Below are positions 1 through 7,942 of a DNA stretch of 64,000 nucleotides, in pieces. The position numbers and the translations under genes are program-made. Numbering within the stretch: the stretch's first letter is position 1; every line of letters begins with the position of its first letter. Source of the stretch: Nonomuraea corallina (lineage in GTDB: Bacteria > Actinomycetota > Actinomycetes > Streptosporangiales > Streptosporangiaceae). The stretch is taken from contig NZ_JAPNNL010000003.1 in the NCBI RefSeq assembly GCF_027620315.1, forward strand, positions 1 to 64,000. Reading direction: 5' to 3'. Under the pieces are notes generated by a model, which was not told where the DNA came from, made no database searches, and worked only from the letters and a program-made list of their open reading frames with translations.

Positions 1-1
1 C

Positions 2-262
2 GACGGCCGCACCGGGGAGCCGACGACCCTGGTCCGCGACGCGCACCGGGCGCGGCTGGACGTGCACGTGTGGACGGTGCGCAACGAGAACTCCCAGCTC
101 CCCGCCGACCACCGGCTGGGCGACCCGGCCAGCCCCGCCTACCCGCGCGCGACCGGCGACGTGGCGGGCTTCCTGGACCGGCTGCTGGAGCTGGGCGTCG
201 ACGGCGCGTTCTGCGACGACCCGGCGATGGGCCGGGCCGTCGTCGCGCGACACTCCCGCTGA
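2..262 (+). CDS. Glycerophosphodiester phosphodiesterase, C-terminal fragment
   Basis: Only the last 86 codons are inside the window, and the gene starts upstream. The readable part contains the late GDPD-family pattern VHVWTVRNE followed by a run ending in LGVDGAFCDDP, which corresponds to the last strands of the TIM-barrel where the family has W-T-V-N and G-x-D-G-x-x-T-D-x-P. Members hydrolyse glycerophosphodiesters to glycerol-3-phosphate and an alcohol, and are often secreted in actinomycetes. The final segment keeps the D-x-P that usually closes the domain, with about ten residues after it, so the C-terminus looks complete. The N-terminus, any signal peptide and the catalytic HRG motif cannot be seen. 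Assignment rests on this tail only. Confidence 0.7.
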   Translation, partial: DGRTGEPTTLVRDAHRARLDVHVWTVRNENSQLPADHRLGDPASPAYPRATGDVAGFLDRLLELGVDGAFCDDPAMGRAVVARHSR

Positions 263-347
263 CACCGCGCCGCCGCGGCCGCCGCGCGCGGCGAGGCGGC
301 CCGGCTGACGGGAGGAACTGTCGGCGGCGGCCAGTAGGGTTTCGGCC

Positions 348-1166
348 ATGGACCGCAGACTGACCTTGATGGCCGTGCACGCCCACCCCGACGACGAATG
401 CCTGAGCACGGGCGGGGTGCTCGCCCGCTATGCCGCCGAGGGCGTCCGCACCGTGCTGGTCACCTGCACCAACGGCGAGCAGGGCGACGGCCCCGGCGGG
501 GTCAAGCCGGGCGAGCCCGGCCACGACGCCGCCGAGGTGGCCCGGCTACGGCTGGCGGAGCTGCGCGCCTCGGCCGACCATCTGGGCATCGAGCACGTCG
601 AGCTGCTCGGCTACCGCGACTCCGGCATGGCGGGCTGGTCGACCAACGACCATCCCGACGCCTTCGCCAACGTGCCGCTGGAGTCGGCCGCCGCCCGGCT
701 GTCAGAGCTGATGGCCCGCTACCGTCCCCAGGTCGTGGTGACCTACGACGAGACGGGCGGCAGCGGCTACGGCCATCCCGACCACGTCCAGGCCCACCGC
801 GTCGCCCTGGCCGCCACCGACCTCAGCGACATCCCCGACAAGCTCTACTACACCGCCATCCCCCGCTCCGCGATCAAGAACATGGCCGCCACCCTGCGCG
901 AGTCGGGCATCGAGATGGACTTCGAGCCGGGTGACGACTTCGGCACCCCCGACGAGCTGGTCACCACCGTCGTCGACGTCTCGCCCCACGTCGACCGCAA
1001 GCTCAAGGCCCTGCAGGCGCACGCCAGCCAGGGCGAGAACATCTTCCTGCTGCGCATGCCGCCGCAGGCCCAGCAGCAGGTGTTCTCCCACGAGGCGTTC
1101 ACCCGGGTCCGGAGCCGCGTCAAGACCCCGGCCCACGAGGACGACCTCTTCGCCGGCCTCCGCTGA
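348..1166 (+). CDS. PIG-L/LmbE family zinc deacetylase (mycothiol-type)
   Basis: 272 aa. The N-terminus has the zinc-binding AHPDDE motif at about residues 12-17, followed by LSTGGVLARYAAEGV and TCTNGEQGD. The third zinc ligand lies in GHPDHVQAH at about residues 142-150. This is the signature of GlcNAc-PI de-N-acetylase relatives that include MshB (mycothiol biosynthesis deacetylase) and Mca (mycothiol S-conjugate amidase). Length is slightly below the 280-300 aa typical of both. The C-terminal part is consistent with the family (SHEAFTRVRSRV). The substrate cannot be fixed from sequence: the N-terminal motif is closer to MshB style than to the AHPDDESSKG of classical Mca, and many actinomycetes carry several paralogues. 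Likely cytoplasmic. Transcribed alone, convergent with the TetR gene downstream. Confidence 0.85.
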   Translation: MDRRLTLMAVHAHPDDECLSTGGVLARYAAEGVRTVLVTCTNGEQGDGPGGVKPGEPGHDAAEVARLRLAELRASADHLGIEHVELLGYRDSGMAGWSTNDHPDAFANVPLESAAARLSELMARYRPQVVVTYDETGGSGYGHPDHVQAHRVALAATDLSDIPDKLYYTAIPRSAIKNMAATLRESGIEMDFEPGDDFGTPDELVTTVVDVSPHVDRKLKALQAHASQGENIFLLRMPPQAQQQVFSHEAFTRVRSRVKTPAHEDDLFAGLR

Positions 1167-1179
1167 CGCCCCCGCCGAC

Positions 1180-1249
1180 CTCTTTCAGCCTGCCTTTTTC
1201 AGCCGGCCTCTTTGATCTGGCCTCTTTGATCTGGCCTCTTTCAGCCGGC
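1180..1249. repeat. Five tandem copies of a 14-bp unit
   Basis: Five back-to-back 14-bp units: CTCTTTCAGCCTGC, CTTTTTCAGCCGGC, CTCTTTGATCTGGC (twice, identical), CTCTTTCAGCCGGC. The array fills the gap between two convergent genes and runs into the last three codons of the TetR gene. The pyrimidine-rich strand bias stands out from the surrounding G+C-rich DNA. No stem-loop is evident, so it is not an obvious terminator. Confidence 0.9.
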
Positions 1250-1849
1250 CTCGCCCTCGGTCTCCCGTACGACGCCACCGACGATCGCGGTGACGGCCTT
1301 GCGGACCGCGGCGGCCTCCGGCGGGGCGCCGGTGCGGTCGGCGTGGATCAGGTGCGCGGAGCCGATCAGCGTGGGCGCGAGCACCTCCACGTCGGCGGCG
1401 GCGTCGAGGCGGCCCAGCTCGCGCTCGCGGGCGAGGTAGGCGGTCAGCATGGCCGCGGCCTCGCTGAGGATCGGGATGCCGACCGGCGTGGTCTCGCGCA
1501 GCCGGGCGCGCAGGTCGTCGCGGAAGATGAGCAGGCCGACGATCGCCCCCGCGACCGACCCGAACAACTCCGTCAGCACGCCCGTGAGGTTGCCGATCAC
1601 CGTGCCGCTGCCGGCGGCGGCGAGCAGGGTGTCGGCCTGGGCCCGCACCCTGCTGACGCGGTCGCGCACCAGCTCGGCGAGGAAGGCGTCGAAGTCGGTG
1701 AAGTGCCGGTGCAGCACGCCTTTGGCGCAGCCGGCCTCCGTCGTGACCGCCCGGCTGGTCAGCGCGTGCGGCCCGTCCCTGAGCAGGACGCGCTCGGCGG
1801 CCTCGAACAACTGCTCGCGCGGATCGCGCAGCGCCACCCCTGTCGGCAT
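1241..1849 (-). CDS. TetR family transcriptional regulator
   Basis: 202 aa from the ATG at 1849; a longer reading to 1888 exists but would run through the operator-like palindromes, so the inner start is preferred. Residues about 9-60 form the TetR DNA-binding head: REQLFEAAERVLLRDG, then the helix-turn-helix ALTSRAVTTEAGCAKGVLHRHFTDFDAFL. The rest is a helical ligand-binding and dimerisation domain of normal length. The ligand is unknown. The gene is divergent from a SAM methyltransferase, and two palindromes sit in the 51-bp gap, so autoregulation plus control of the methyltransferase is the likely arrangement. The last codons overlap a tandem repeat array. Confidence 0.9.
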   Translation of the reverse strand: MPTGVALRDPREQLFEAAERVLLRDGPHALTSRAVTTEAGCAKGVLHRHFTDFDAFLAELVRDRVSRVRAQADTLLAAAGSGTVIGNLTGVLTELFGSVAGAIVGLLIFRDDLRARLRETTPVGIPILSEAAAMLTAYLARERELGRLDAAADVEVLAPTLIGSAHLIHADRTGAPPEAAAVRKAVTAIVGGVVRETEGEAG

Positions 1850-1871
1850 GCGTGCTTCCCTTCGCTGGACG

Positions 1872-1889
1872 AGTGGGCGCTCGCCCACT
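1872..1889. promoter_or_regulatory. Operator-like palindrome 1 (TetR/methyltransferase)
   Basis: Inverted repeat AGTGGGCG-CT-CGCCCACT, 8-bp perfect arms around a 2-bp centre. A second, related palindrome follows with its centre exactly 20 bp away, as expected for two dimers bound on nearly the same DNA face. Both lie between divergent start codons at 1849 and 1901. Binding by the adjacent TetR protein is inferred. Confidence 0.7.
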
Positions 1890-1891
1890 AC

Positions 1892-1909
1892 GGTGGGCGC
1901 ATGCCCACT
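1892..1909. promoter_or_regulatory. Operator-like palindrome 2, covering a start codon
   Basis: GTGGGC-GCAT-GCCCAC (1893-1908), 6-bp perfect arms, sharing the GTGGGCG half-site and GCCCAC half-site with palindrome 1. It covers the ATG of the methyltransferase at 1901, so a bound repressor would block the start region itself. This is compatible with a leaderless or very short-leader transcript. Confidence 0.65.
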
Positions 1910-2701
1910 TTACCTGCGCCAGGACCGGAGCCGCACCGGGAACGACAGGCCGCCGAGTCCTTCGGCGCGGACCCCGAGCGCTACGACCGGACCCGTCCCC
2001 GCTACCCCGCCCCGCTGGTGGACCGGATCGTCGCCGCCGCCCCCGGGCCGGACGTGCTGGACGTCGGCATCGGCACCGGCATCGCCGCCCGCCGGCTCAG
2101 GGCCGCCGGATGCCGGGTGCTCGGCGTCGAGGTCGACCCCCGCATGGCCGCGTTCGCGCGGCGCGGCGGATTCGACGTCGAGGTGTCCGCCTTCGAGACC
2201 TGGGACCCCGCCGGCCGGACCTTCGACGCGGTCGTCTCCGCGCAAACCTGGCACTGGATCGACCCCGCCGCCGGCGCCGCCAAAGCCGCCGGGGCGCTGC
2301 GGCCCGGCGGCCTGCTGGCGGTGTTCTGGAACGTGGCCCAGCCTCCGCCCGCCCTGAGCGACGCCTTCGCCGAGGTCTACGCCCGGGTGCTGCCGCACCT
2401 GCCGGGCCTCGGCGCGGCGATGTCCGCCCAGGACGCCTACGCGCCGCTGTTCGCCAAGGCGACCGACGGGATGCGCGCCACGGGCGCCCTCACCGAGCCC
2501 GAACAGTGGCGCTTCACCTGGGAGCAGGCGTACACCCGCGACGAGTGGCTGGACCAGGTGCCCACGATCGGCGGCCACAGCCGATTCCGGCCGGCCGAAC
2601 TGGACGCGCTCCTGGCGGGCGTCGGAGCCGCGATCGACGCCGCCGGAGGCGGCTTCACCATGGCGTACACCACCGTCGCGGTCACCGCCACGCGTGCGTG
2701 A
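1901..2701 (+). CDS. Class I SAM-dependent methyltransferase
   Basis: 266 aa from the ATG that sits inside the second palindrome; no good ribosome site precedes it. The N-terminus AAESFGADPERYDRTRPRYP is characteristic of a widespread actinobacterial methyltransferase group. Motif I is VLDVGIGTGIAARRL (about residues 48-62), motif II is the acidic VLGVEVDPRM, and motif post-II is DAVVSAQTWHWID, with the usual late LRPGGLLAVFWN strand. The substrate is unknown; related proteins are often annotated UbiE/MenG-like without proof. Divergent from and probably repressed by the TetR neighbour. Confidence 0.88.
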   Translation: MPTLPAPGPEPHRERQAAESFGADPERYDRTRPRYPAPLVDRIVAAAPGPDVLDVGIGTGIAARRLRAAGCRVLGVEVDPRMAAFARRGGFDVEVSAFETWDPAGRTFDAVVSAQTWHWIDPAAGAAKAAGALRPGGLLAVFWNVAQPPPALSDAFAEVYARVLPHLPGLGAAMSAQDAYAPLFAKATDGMRATGALTEPEQWRFTWEQAYTRDEWLDQVPTIGGHSRFRPAELDALLAGVGAAIDAAGGGFTMAYTTVAVTATRA

Positions 2702-2785
2702 CGACGGTTCCGCTTACTCGCGGGCGCGGCCCTGACGACGGCGTCGCCTCCGCGACGACGGTTTCGCTTCCTCGACGGAGGGCAG

Positions 2786-2799
2786 GCGACGAAGGTCCC
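2786..2799 (-). promoter_or_regulatory. Possible DevR/DosR-like box upstream of CBS gene
   Basis: Read on the minus strand this is GGGACCTTCGTCGC, matching 11 of 14 positions of the DevR/DosR-type pattern GGGACTTTCGGCCC as I recall it. It lies 23 bp before the CBS-pair gene. The core GGACCTTCG is also found at 62600-62608 near gap and a universal stress gene. Weak on its own. Confidence 0.35.
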
Positions 2800-2821
2800 C
2801 CGAACGACGGAGGTAGGCCCT

Positions 2822-3238
2822 ATGCCGACCGCACGAGAGATCATGACGCCCGGAGCCGAGTGCGTCAACGCCGACGAATCCGTGATGAAGGCGGCCGAGA
2901 AGATGGCACGCCTGGACGTCGGCTCGCTGCCCATCTGCGGAACCGACGACCGGCTCAAGGGGATGCTCACGGACCGCGACATCGTGGTCAAGGTACTCGC
3001 CAAGGGCAAGGACCCGGGCAACTGCCTGGCCGGTGAGCTCGCCCAGGGCGAAGCCGTCACCATCGGCGCCGACGACGACGCGCGGGAGATCCTGCGCACC
3101 ATGGCCTCGCACAAGGTGCGCAGGCTGCCCGTGATCGACGGGCACAAGCTCGTCGGGATCGTCGCACTCGCCGAGGTCGCCAGATCGGTGCCCGACGCGA
3201 CCGTGGGCGACCTGCTCGACGCCCTCACGACCGACTGA
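2822..3238 (+). CDS. CBS-pair (Bateman) domain protein, Hrp1-like
   Basis: 138 aa made of two CBS motifs and almost nothing else. The first runs from AREIMTPGAECVNADESVMKAA to GMLTDRDIVVKVLA; the second has AVTIGADDDAREILRTMASHKVRRLPVID and GIVALAEVAR. Such stand-alone pairs bind adenosyl ligands and act as small regulators; Mycobacterium Hrp1 (Rv2626c) is the best-known relative of this size and belongs to the hypoxia regulon. GGAGG at 2810-2814 gives a good ribosome site. A strong hairpin terminator follows. The 120 bp before the gene hold an imperfect direct repeat (ACGACGGTTCCGCTTACTCG near 2701 and ACGACGGTTTCGCTTCCTCG near 2755) and a weak DevR-like site. Confidence 0.85.
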   Translation: MPTAREIMTPGAECVNADESVMKAAEKMARLDVGSLPICGTDDRLKGMLTDRDIVVKVLAKGKDPGNCLAGELAQGEAVTIGADDDAREILRTMASHKVRRLPVIDGHKLVGIVALAEVARSVPDATVGDLLDALTTD

Positions 3239-3252
3239 CCGGGCGCGCGGGA

Positions 3253-3285
3253 AAGGCCGGTGACCGAAGATCGGTCACCGGCCTT
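3253..3285 (+). terminator. Strong intrinsic-type hairpin after the CBS gene
   Basis: Perfect 15-bp stem (3253-3267 paired with 3271-3285) around a 3-nt loop AGA, starting 15 bp after the CBS stop codon. No U-tract follows, as is usual in this G+C range. It probably terminates transcription from both sides, since the pseudogene on the minus strand ends about 45 bp away. Confidence 0.85.
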
Positions 3286-3328
3286 CCGCACGCCAGAGCC
3301 CGGGACCCCGCGCCCTGAGGCGGGCCGC

Positions 3329-4764
3329 TTACGTACCCGCCTCCAGCATTCCTGAGAGGAGATCCGGGCCGAAGATCACGCCGTTCCAGTCGTACTCGAA
3401 GCGCTGCGCGGTGTAGACGCACCCCACCTGCTGGAAGCCGCCAGGTGCGGAGGCCCACAAGGCGCCGGCCGGTGCGTCCCCCACAGCTCTGTCGCCCTTG
3501 ACGTTCCACGGTCGCGCCCAAGCGCCGATGCGGACGTCGGCGACCAGGCTGTCATCATCGTTCGGGTTGTTCCAGGGCCAGCAGAACCCCGCCGTGATCC
3601 GTGCCGAGTAGCCGGCCTTCAGCCGGGCCCGCAGCAGGGCCTCCAGCTCGTGCGGGGACTCGCTGAGGGAGACGGCGAAGTGGTCGTCTCCCTTCCACAC
3701 CTCCGGAGCCTCGCCGTCCAGGCCCAGCAGGCGTAGCACCCACTCCTCGTACCTGCGGCTCCCGCCGCACCGGAACTACGCGTTTAGATCGACCTGGTGC
3801 ACGGCAAGGCCGAGGGAATGAGCGTGGGTGGTGATGTCGGCGACGCGCCCCTTGGGCTTGGCGGCCATGAAGTTGTTGAAGTACTTGAACATGGCCTTCA
3901 TCCGGGTCGGCCCCTTGGCGACGACTCGCCTCATCGTCTCGGTGAAGGAGCGTGAACCGGTGCAGAACCGAGTATCCACACTCGGAGATCTCGCCGAGCA
4001 GACAGCGCGATGACGCTCTTGCCGGAGCCGGGCCCGCCGGTGATGATCACGACTTGCTTGGAATTGCTCGCGCGGGCCTTCTCCACCGCGTGCATGACCA
4101 TCTCGAAGGCCAGTCGCTGCTCGGCCAGCAGGACGAACTGACCGCGGCCCGTCTTGTTGAAGAGCCGGGTGCGCTCGTCCTCGACGTGGTCGTAGAGATC
4201 GTGGATGTCCAGGTCGTTGGCGTTGTGCAGGTAGACCACCCCGCGCACCGCGTTCCGGTGCTGGTCCAGGGCTCCGACGAGGTCGGCCAGGTATTCGCAG
4301 TAGCCTCGCACCTGGACGACCGGGTGAAGCTTGGGCCGGTTGCCCATGCCCGACACACCAGGACGAGCTCTGCGTCGTCCTCGTACAGCTCGGCCTGGCT
4401 CCACTGCTTGAGCTCGGTAGGAGTCGGCTCCCGTGCGCCGGTCGCGTCCGGCGAGGATGACGTCCGCCCGCTTGCTGGTTAACGGCAGTTGGTGCTCGAT
4501 GAGCATCTCGACGCCGCCCAGCCCGGCTTCGACCAGATCACGGGCCAGGATCGGGAGACTCCGGTCCCAGGACCTGCGCTCCCCCTTGCCCGGATTGATG
4601 CCCTGGGTCGCTCGCAGGTCCTCAGCGATCACCTCACTGAGGACGCGCTCGGGCACCGACTCAGATACCGAGGCGGAAGCCCGTCGGGCCGCATCACCGA
4701 TACGTCCAGAAAGATTACCTGGATCTTCGTCGCCGTGCTGGGCCGTGGAGTCGCCGAGCAGCAT
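3329..4764 (-). pseudogene. Degraded DUF2075 (Schlafen-group-like) DNA/RNA helicase
   Basis: The pieces read in order as one DUF2075 protein. The N-terminus begins at the ATG at 4764 (MLLGDS), with RSWDRSLPILARDLVEAGL and HQLPLTSKRADVILAG. Between about 4430 and 4350 the reading frame shifts out and back: the expected ELKQWSQAELYEDD is present but in another frame. Then comes LHPVVQVRGYCEYL and the Walker A GGPGSGKS near 4030. A second frame disturbance follows (LLGEISECGYSVLH then GSRSFTETMRR in different frames). MFKYFNNFMAAKPKG jumps directly to SLGLAVHQVDLNA, so about 55 codons containing the Walker B/DEAH region are missing. An in-frame TAG at 3776-3778 replaces the usual Gln before FRCGGS. 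The C-terminus stops soon after GVIFGPD, short of the family end. Not functional as an ATPase. Missing-segment sizes are from memory of the family. Confidence 0.85.
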
Positions 4765-4996
4765 CGCCGGACAGGGGGTGCCTCGTGGTCCGACCGATCG
4801 GCGGAAGTGACCGCCGGACGAATGCGAGCCGTCGCGTTGGAACGGACGCGTCCGAAGCCCTTGGTTGTACGCACGGCATTCGCTTCTTGGATCAACGAGT
4901 TGGGAGGAATCCCAAGAAAGTTGGTTCACGGGGCAATGAGCACGTATGGGGTTATCGTCAATTAGGGGCCCTTGACAGCTGTACGAGGAGATCGGC

Positions 4997-5230
4997 ATGC
5001 CTGGTCCTGATCGCGAGGCAATACAGGCAGCGGTAGCGCGTATCCAGAAGCTGTCCGACGACAACTGGTGGGCCCTGCATGCCTCCTGCCGGCTCATGGA
5101 AGCCGGCGCGTGGGTGGGCCCGGCCGGCAACCGCTTCGACCAGGCGGTGCACGGCTACCAGCGAGAACTTCACGCGATGCTCACCCAGGCCGTCGCCCTG
5201 GCCAGGGACGAACTGTCGAGGGCGAAATGA
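4997..5230 (+). CDS. Small WXG100-like protein
   Basis: 77 aa, predicted all-helical. Two amphipathic helices flank a turn reading GAWVGPAGNRFD, which is a W-x-G turn followed by the FD typical of actinobacterial WXG100 proteins; an extra WW occurs earlier at about residues 24-25. WXG100 proteins are small substrates or chaperone-like partners of type VII (ESX) secretion. This one is shorter than the usual 100 aa, mainly at the N-terminus. The ribosome site is GAGGAG at 4984-4989. The stop codon overlaps the next gene's start as ATGA, so the two are translationally coupled, the standard arrangement for a WXG partner pair. No ESX machinery genes lie in the window. Confidence 0.65.
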   Translation: MPGPDREAIQAAVARIQKLSDDNWWALHASCRLMEAGAWVGPAGNRFDQAVHGYQRELHAMLTQAVALARDELSRAK

Positions 5231-7344
5231 GCTTCAGCGGAGTCAAGCTGCCGGAGTTCGACACACTCGTCACGCGCCACACGGCGGCCGCCACACAAAT
5301 GGAAGAGTTGGCTTCCCGTTTATATCAAGAGCTCACCGGCGCAGGCCTCGACATCACTCCCGCGCAACGGATCAGGAAACTCGCGGCACAGGTCGGACAG
5401 GAAGCCGAAGACCTTCGCAGACGCCAGCGCATCATCCGCGAGATGGAGCGTCACAAGATCGCCTTCGGAGCGTCCGTGGCGACAGGATCCATCATCACCG
5501 TGCCGGACTCACTCACCGAGGCCCAGGGGCTGCTCGACGGCACGCTAGCGGCCAAGGCGGCCAAGGCCGCAGCCGCCGGAGACAAGAACGCGTTGAAACA
5601 ACTAAGGGCATACGCGTCGAGGGCGCGAGACCCGGCATTCGTGAAAGCGTTCCTCAGTCAGATCGGCGCCAAGGGCCTCACAGGGCTGCCGGCCGCGATC
5701 GCCGCCCAGCTGCGTGCCGATGCCGCGGCGGGGAACGCGGGCGCGACGTCCAAGGAAGCTCGGGAGGCGATGCGATTACTCGCCACGGCGCTGGCCAAGG
5801 GCACCGATCCCAACGATCCCGCCTACATGGGCAACGCCTTCCTCGACGACCTGGTCAAGCGCGGACGCAGCGAGTTCAAGGTTAACGGCACCTCCTACTT
5901 CGGCTATCAGGCCCAAGCGCTGATCTGGCGAGCGAGCGAGGGGAAGCCGCCGTTCTCGGGGAAGTTCATGCAGGTGGTCGGACGAGACGCTGTCGTCTTC
6001 GAGAAGGAGCAGTTCGAGGACCGTTGGAAAGCGTCCAAGGACGCCATCGGCAGCGCTCTGGGGAGCCGACAGGTGCCCATGGCGGACCTGGCCACCGTGC
6101 TCGGCGTCGCCGAATGGATGATCCCCGGAACGCCGTCGATCGGCCCCGCTAAGCAGCCCGTCAACCAGTCACCGCACCGGACCGGCTCGGCGGTCATTGA
6201 TGATCTGTTCCACGCGGCGTCCAGCGACGCGAAGGCCGCCCAGGCCCTGCTGAATCACACGCCGGCAGAGTGGAAGCAGTCAGTGCTGTCATACATGCTG
6301 ACCGACCGCCTCCCCGCGTTTCAGTTTCACGGCAACACCGACCCGTTCGCTGAGGCACTGCGGAAGGCCATGGCCGATAAGGACCCGGTCTCCCTAGCCT
6401 TGACCACAGAGGCACTGAACACGCTTAAGGTGCACGCTGAAAAGGTGTTCCTGCCCGGTGACGACGACCGACTCTCTATCGCCGACCGTAAACTGTACGA
6501 CCAGCTGAGTTTCCTCAGGCGCCCCGTGGGCAGCGCCCTGGCCGCGCATATCGACCAGGTGTACGGCACGTACATAACCAGATCCGGTGGATTCGACGGG
6601 TTGGGCAAGGCTGACATGGACCGGCTGCTGGTGCTGGTCAGCAGCGATCGGGATGCCGCCGTCGAGCTCCAGGCGGCCGAAGCGGCACGCGTGGTTGAGC
6701 GAGTCAACACCCATTATCCGACGAGCGGAGAAAAGGGCATCAAGGAACAGCTCATCCCCGAAGCGAAAGTCTTCGGCCACCTGGTGGAGGCACGCAGGCT
6801 GGCTTTGCTCGCCAACGCATGGAGCGAAGAGCAAGCGAAGAAGGACGTGAAAGATACGCTGAACGCTGCGCTTGCCCTGCTTACCTCGCCTGTCGGGAGC
6901 CTGGGCACGAAGGCGGCAGGCGAACTCGGCGAATTGGCAGGCGGAAAGGGTGCAGAGTACACATTCGACCGACTCTCGTCGTACATCGCCAATCACCTCA
7001 TTCAGACGAGTGTCACCTCCGGCGAGGCGCTGAGCACTGCGTCGAATCAGAATGAGGTGGTCAACTGGCTGATGCATAGCGCTGTCATCAGTGCCAAAAT
7101 CGCCGCAGGAGACTGGCCGGCAGAGGCTATGGAGGACGCCAAAGGCTCAAGTTACGTCACCAACGACGCTCCACCCGAGTTGAAGCCCATGCATGAAATA
7201 ATTGCGAATCCCGAGACCTTCGACGACTTCATGGAATGGGCACGCCGGCATTCCACCATCGAAAGCACCTCCAACGAGTTGGCGAACACCGTGCACACGG
7301 CTCGTGACAATACGCACGACAACCTCAACATCACCGGATACTGA
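5227..7344 (+). CDS. Large WXG-partner protein of unknown function (DUF6571-like?)
   Basis: 705 aa from the ATG in the ATGA overlap with the WXG100-like gene. The first 75 residues (starting MSFSGVKLPEFDTL) look like a WXG/LXG-type helical hairpin. Then come alanine-rich helical repeats with patterns such as DPAFVKAFLSQIGAKGLTGL and ATALAKGTDP, which I associate with the actinobacterial family DUF6571; this is recall, not a search. No signal peptide, no membrane segment, no catalytic motif recognised. The C-terminus lacks any recognisable toxin domain. Base composition looks lower in G+C than the flanking core genes. The position between a WXG100-like gene and a lipoprotein suggests a surface-exported or envelope-associated role through type VII secretion. 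Function unknown. Confidence 0.6.
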   Translation: MSFSGVKLPEFDTLVTRHTAAATQMEELASRLYQELTGAGLDITPAQRIRKLAAQVGQEAEDLRRRQRIIREMERHKIAFGASVATGSIITVPDSLTEAQGLLDGTLAAKAAKAAAAGDKNALKQLRAYASRARDPAFVKAFLSQIGAKGLTGLPAAIAAQLRADAAAGNAGATSKEAREAMRLLATALAKGTDPNDPAYMGNAFLDDLVKRGRSEFKVNGTSYFGYQAQALIWRASEGKPPFSGKFMQVVGRDAVVFEKEQFEDRWKASKDAIGSALGSRQVPMADLATVLGVAEWMIPGTPSIGPAKQPVNQSPHRTGSAVIDDLFHAASSDAKAAQALLNHTPAEWKQSVLSYMLTDRLPAFQFHGNTDPFAEALRKAMADKDPVSLALTTEALNTLKVHAEKVFLPGDDDRLSIADRKLYDQLSFLRRPVGSALAAHIDQVYGTYITRSGGFDGLGKADMDRLLVLVSSDRDAAVELQAAEAARVVERVNTHYPTSGEKGIKEQLIPEAKVFGHLVEARRLALLANAWSEEQAKKDVKDTLNAALALLTSPVGSLGTKAAGELGELAGGKGAEYTFDRLSSYIANHLIQTSVTSGEALSTASNQNEVVNWLMHSAVISAKIAAGDWPAEAMEDAKGSSYVTNDAPPELKPMHEIIANPETFDDFMEWARRHSTIESTSNELANTVHTARDNTHDNLNITGY

Positions 7345-7345
7345 C

Positions 7346-7942
7346 ATGCCGTTCCGAGTTACCCGACAGTCCCGCAGCGCCGTCGTCGGCCTGACACTGC
7401 TATTTGTCCTGGCCGCCGGCTGCACCGATGACACTTCAACGTCATCCCCCGGACCAGAGGCCAAGACTTCGAGCAGTCCTGTCGTCGACTCCTCACCCTA
7501 CTGGTGTGACTTCCTCCCTCAGCAGGCAGTCCGGACGATCACCGGTCTTTCTATAACGATTGAGGAGCGCAAGACCGGTGTGCCCACCACCCATGGGCAA
7601 TGCGCGCTTCGCAATGATTACGACCGACTTTCGCTCGTGTGGTCGGTAAGAGATGGCGACGGCGTCTTGGACACCGCGCGGGAGAATTTCGGCGATCGTC
7701 AACTGGCGACACTTCCGGAAAATCTCGGTACCGGGCTCATCGCTTATACTGCTCGGTTGCCACGCAGCAGGCCGTACTACACGATGATGTTGTTTCGATG
7801 CGGGAAAAAGCGGCCGTGGATCAGCGTTGATTTGTCGGAAGTGAGGGAAGGGCGCGACCCTGTGAGCGACTTGATAGAGTTGCTCACCATTGCCCGTGAA
7901 CGCTACGGCCAGCTCCACAGATGCACTCCCACGCCAATCTAA
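7346..7942 (+). CDS. Predicted lipoprotein of the WXG cassette
   Basis: 198 aa. Basic start (RVTRQSR), a hydrophobic stretch and the lipobox LAAGC at about residues 25-29, then a Ser/Thr/Pro-rich linker and a compact domain with paired cysteines (WCDFL, GQCALR, FRCGKK, HRCTP). The organisation resembles small actinobacterial lipoproteins of the DUF3558 kind, but I cannot assign a family. It begins 1 bp after the stop of the 705-aa gene, so it is the third gene of the same operon. Likely anchored on the outer face of the membrane. No terminator is obvious after it. Confidence 0.75.
   Translation: MPFRVTRQSRSAVVGLTLLFVLAAGCTDDTSTSSPGPEAKTSSSPVVDSSPYWCDFLPQQAVRTITGLSITIEERKTGVPTTHGQCALRNDYDRLSLVWSVRDGDGVLDTARENFGDRQLATLPENLGTGLIAYTARLPRSRPYYTMMLFRCGKKRPWISVDLSEVREGRDPVSDLIELLTIARERYGQLHRCTPTPI

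Noticed and set aside
4972-4977. TTGACA before the WXG100-like gene as a -35 box
   Set aside because: A -10 at the right distance would fall at the start codon or inside the ribosome site; the real promoter must lie further upstream.
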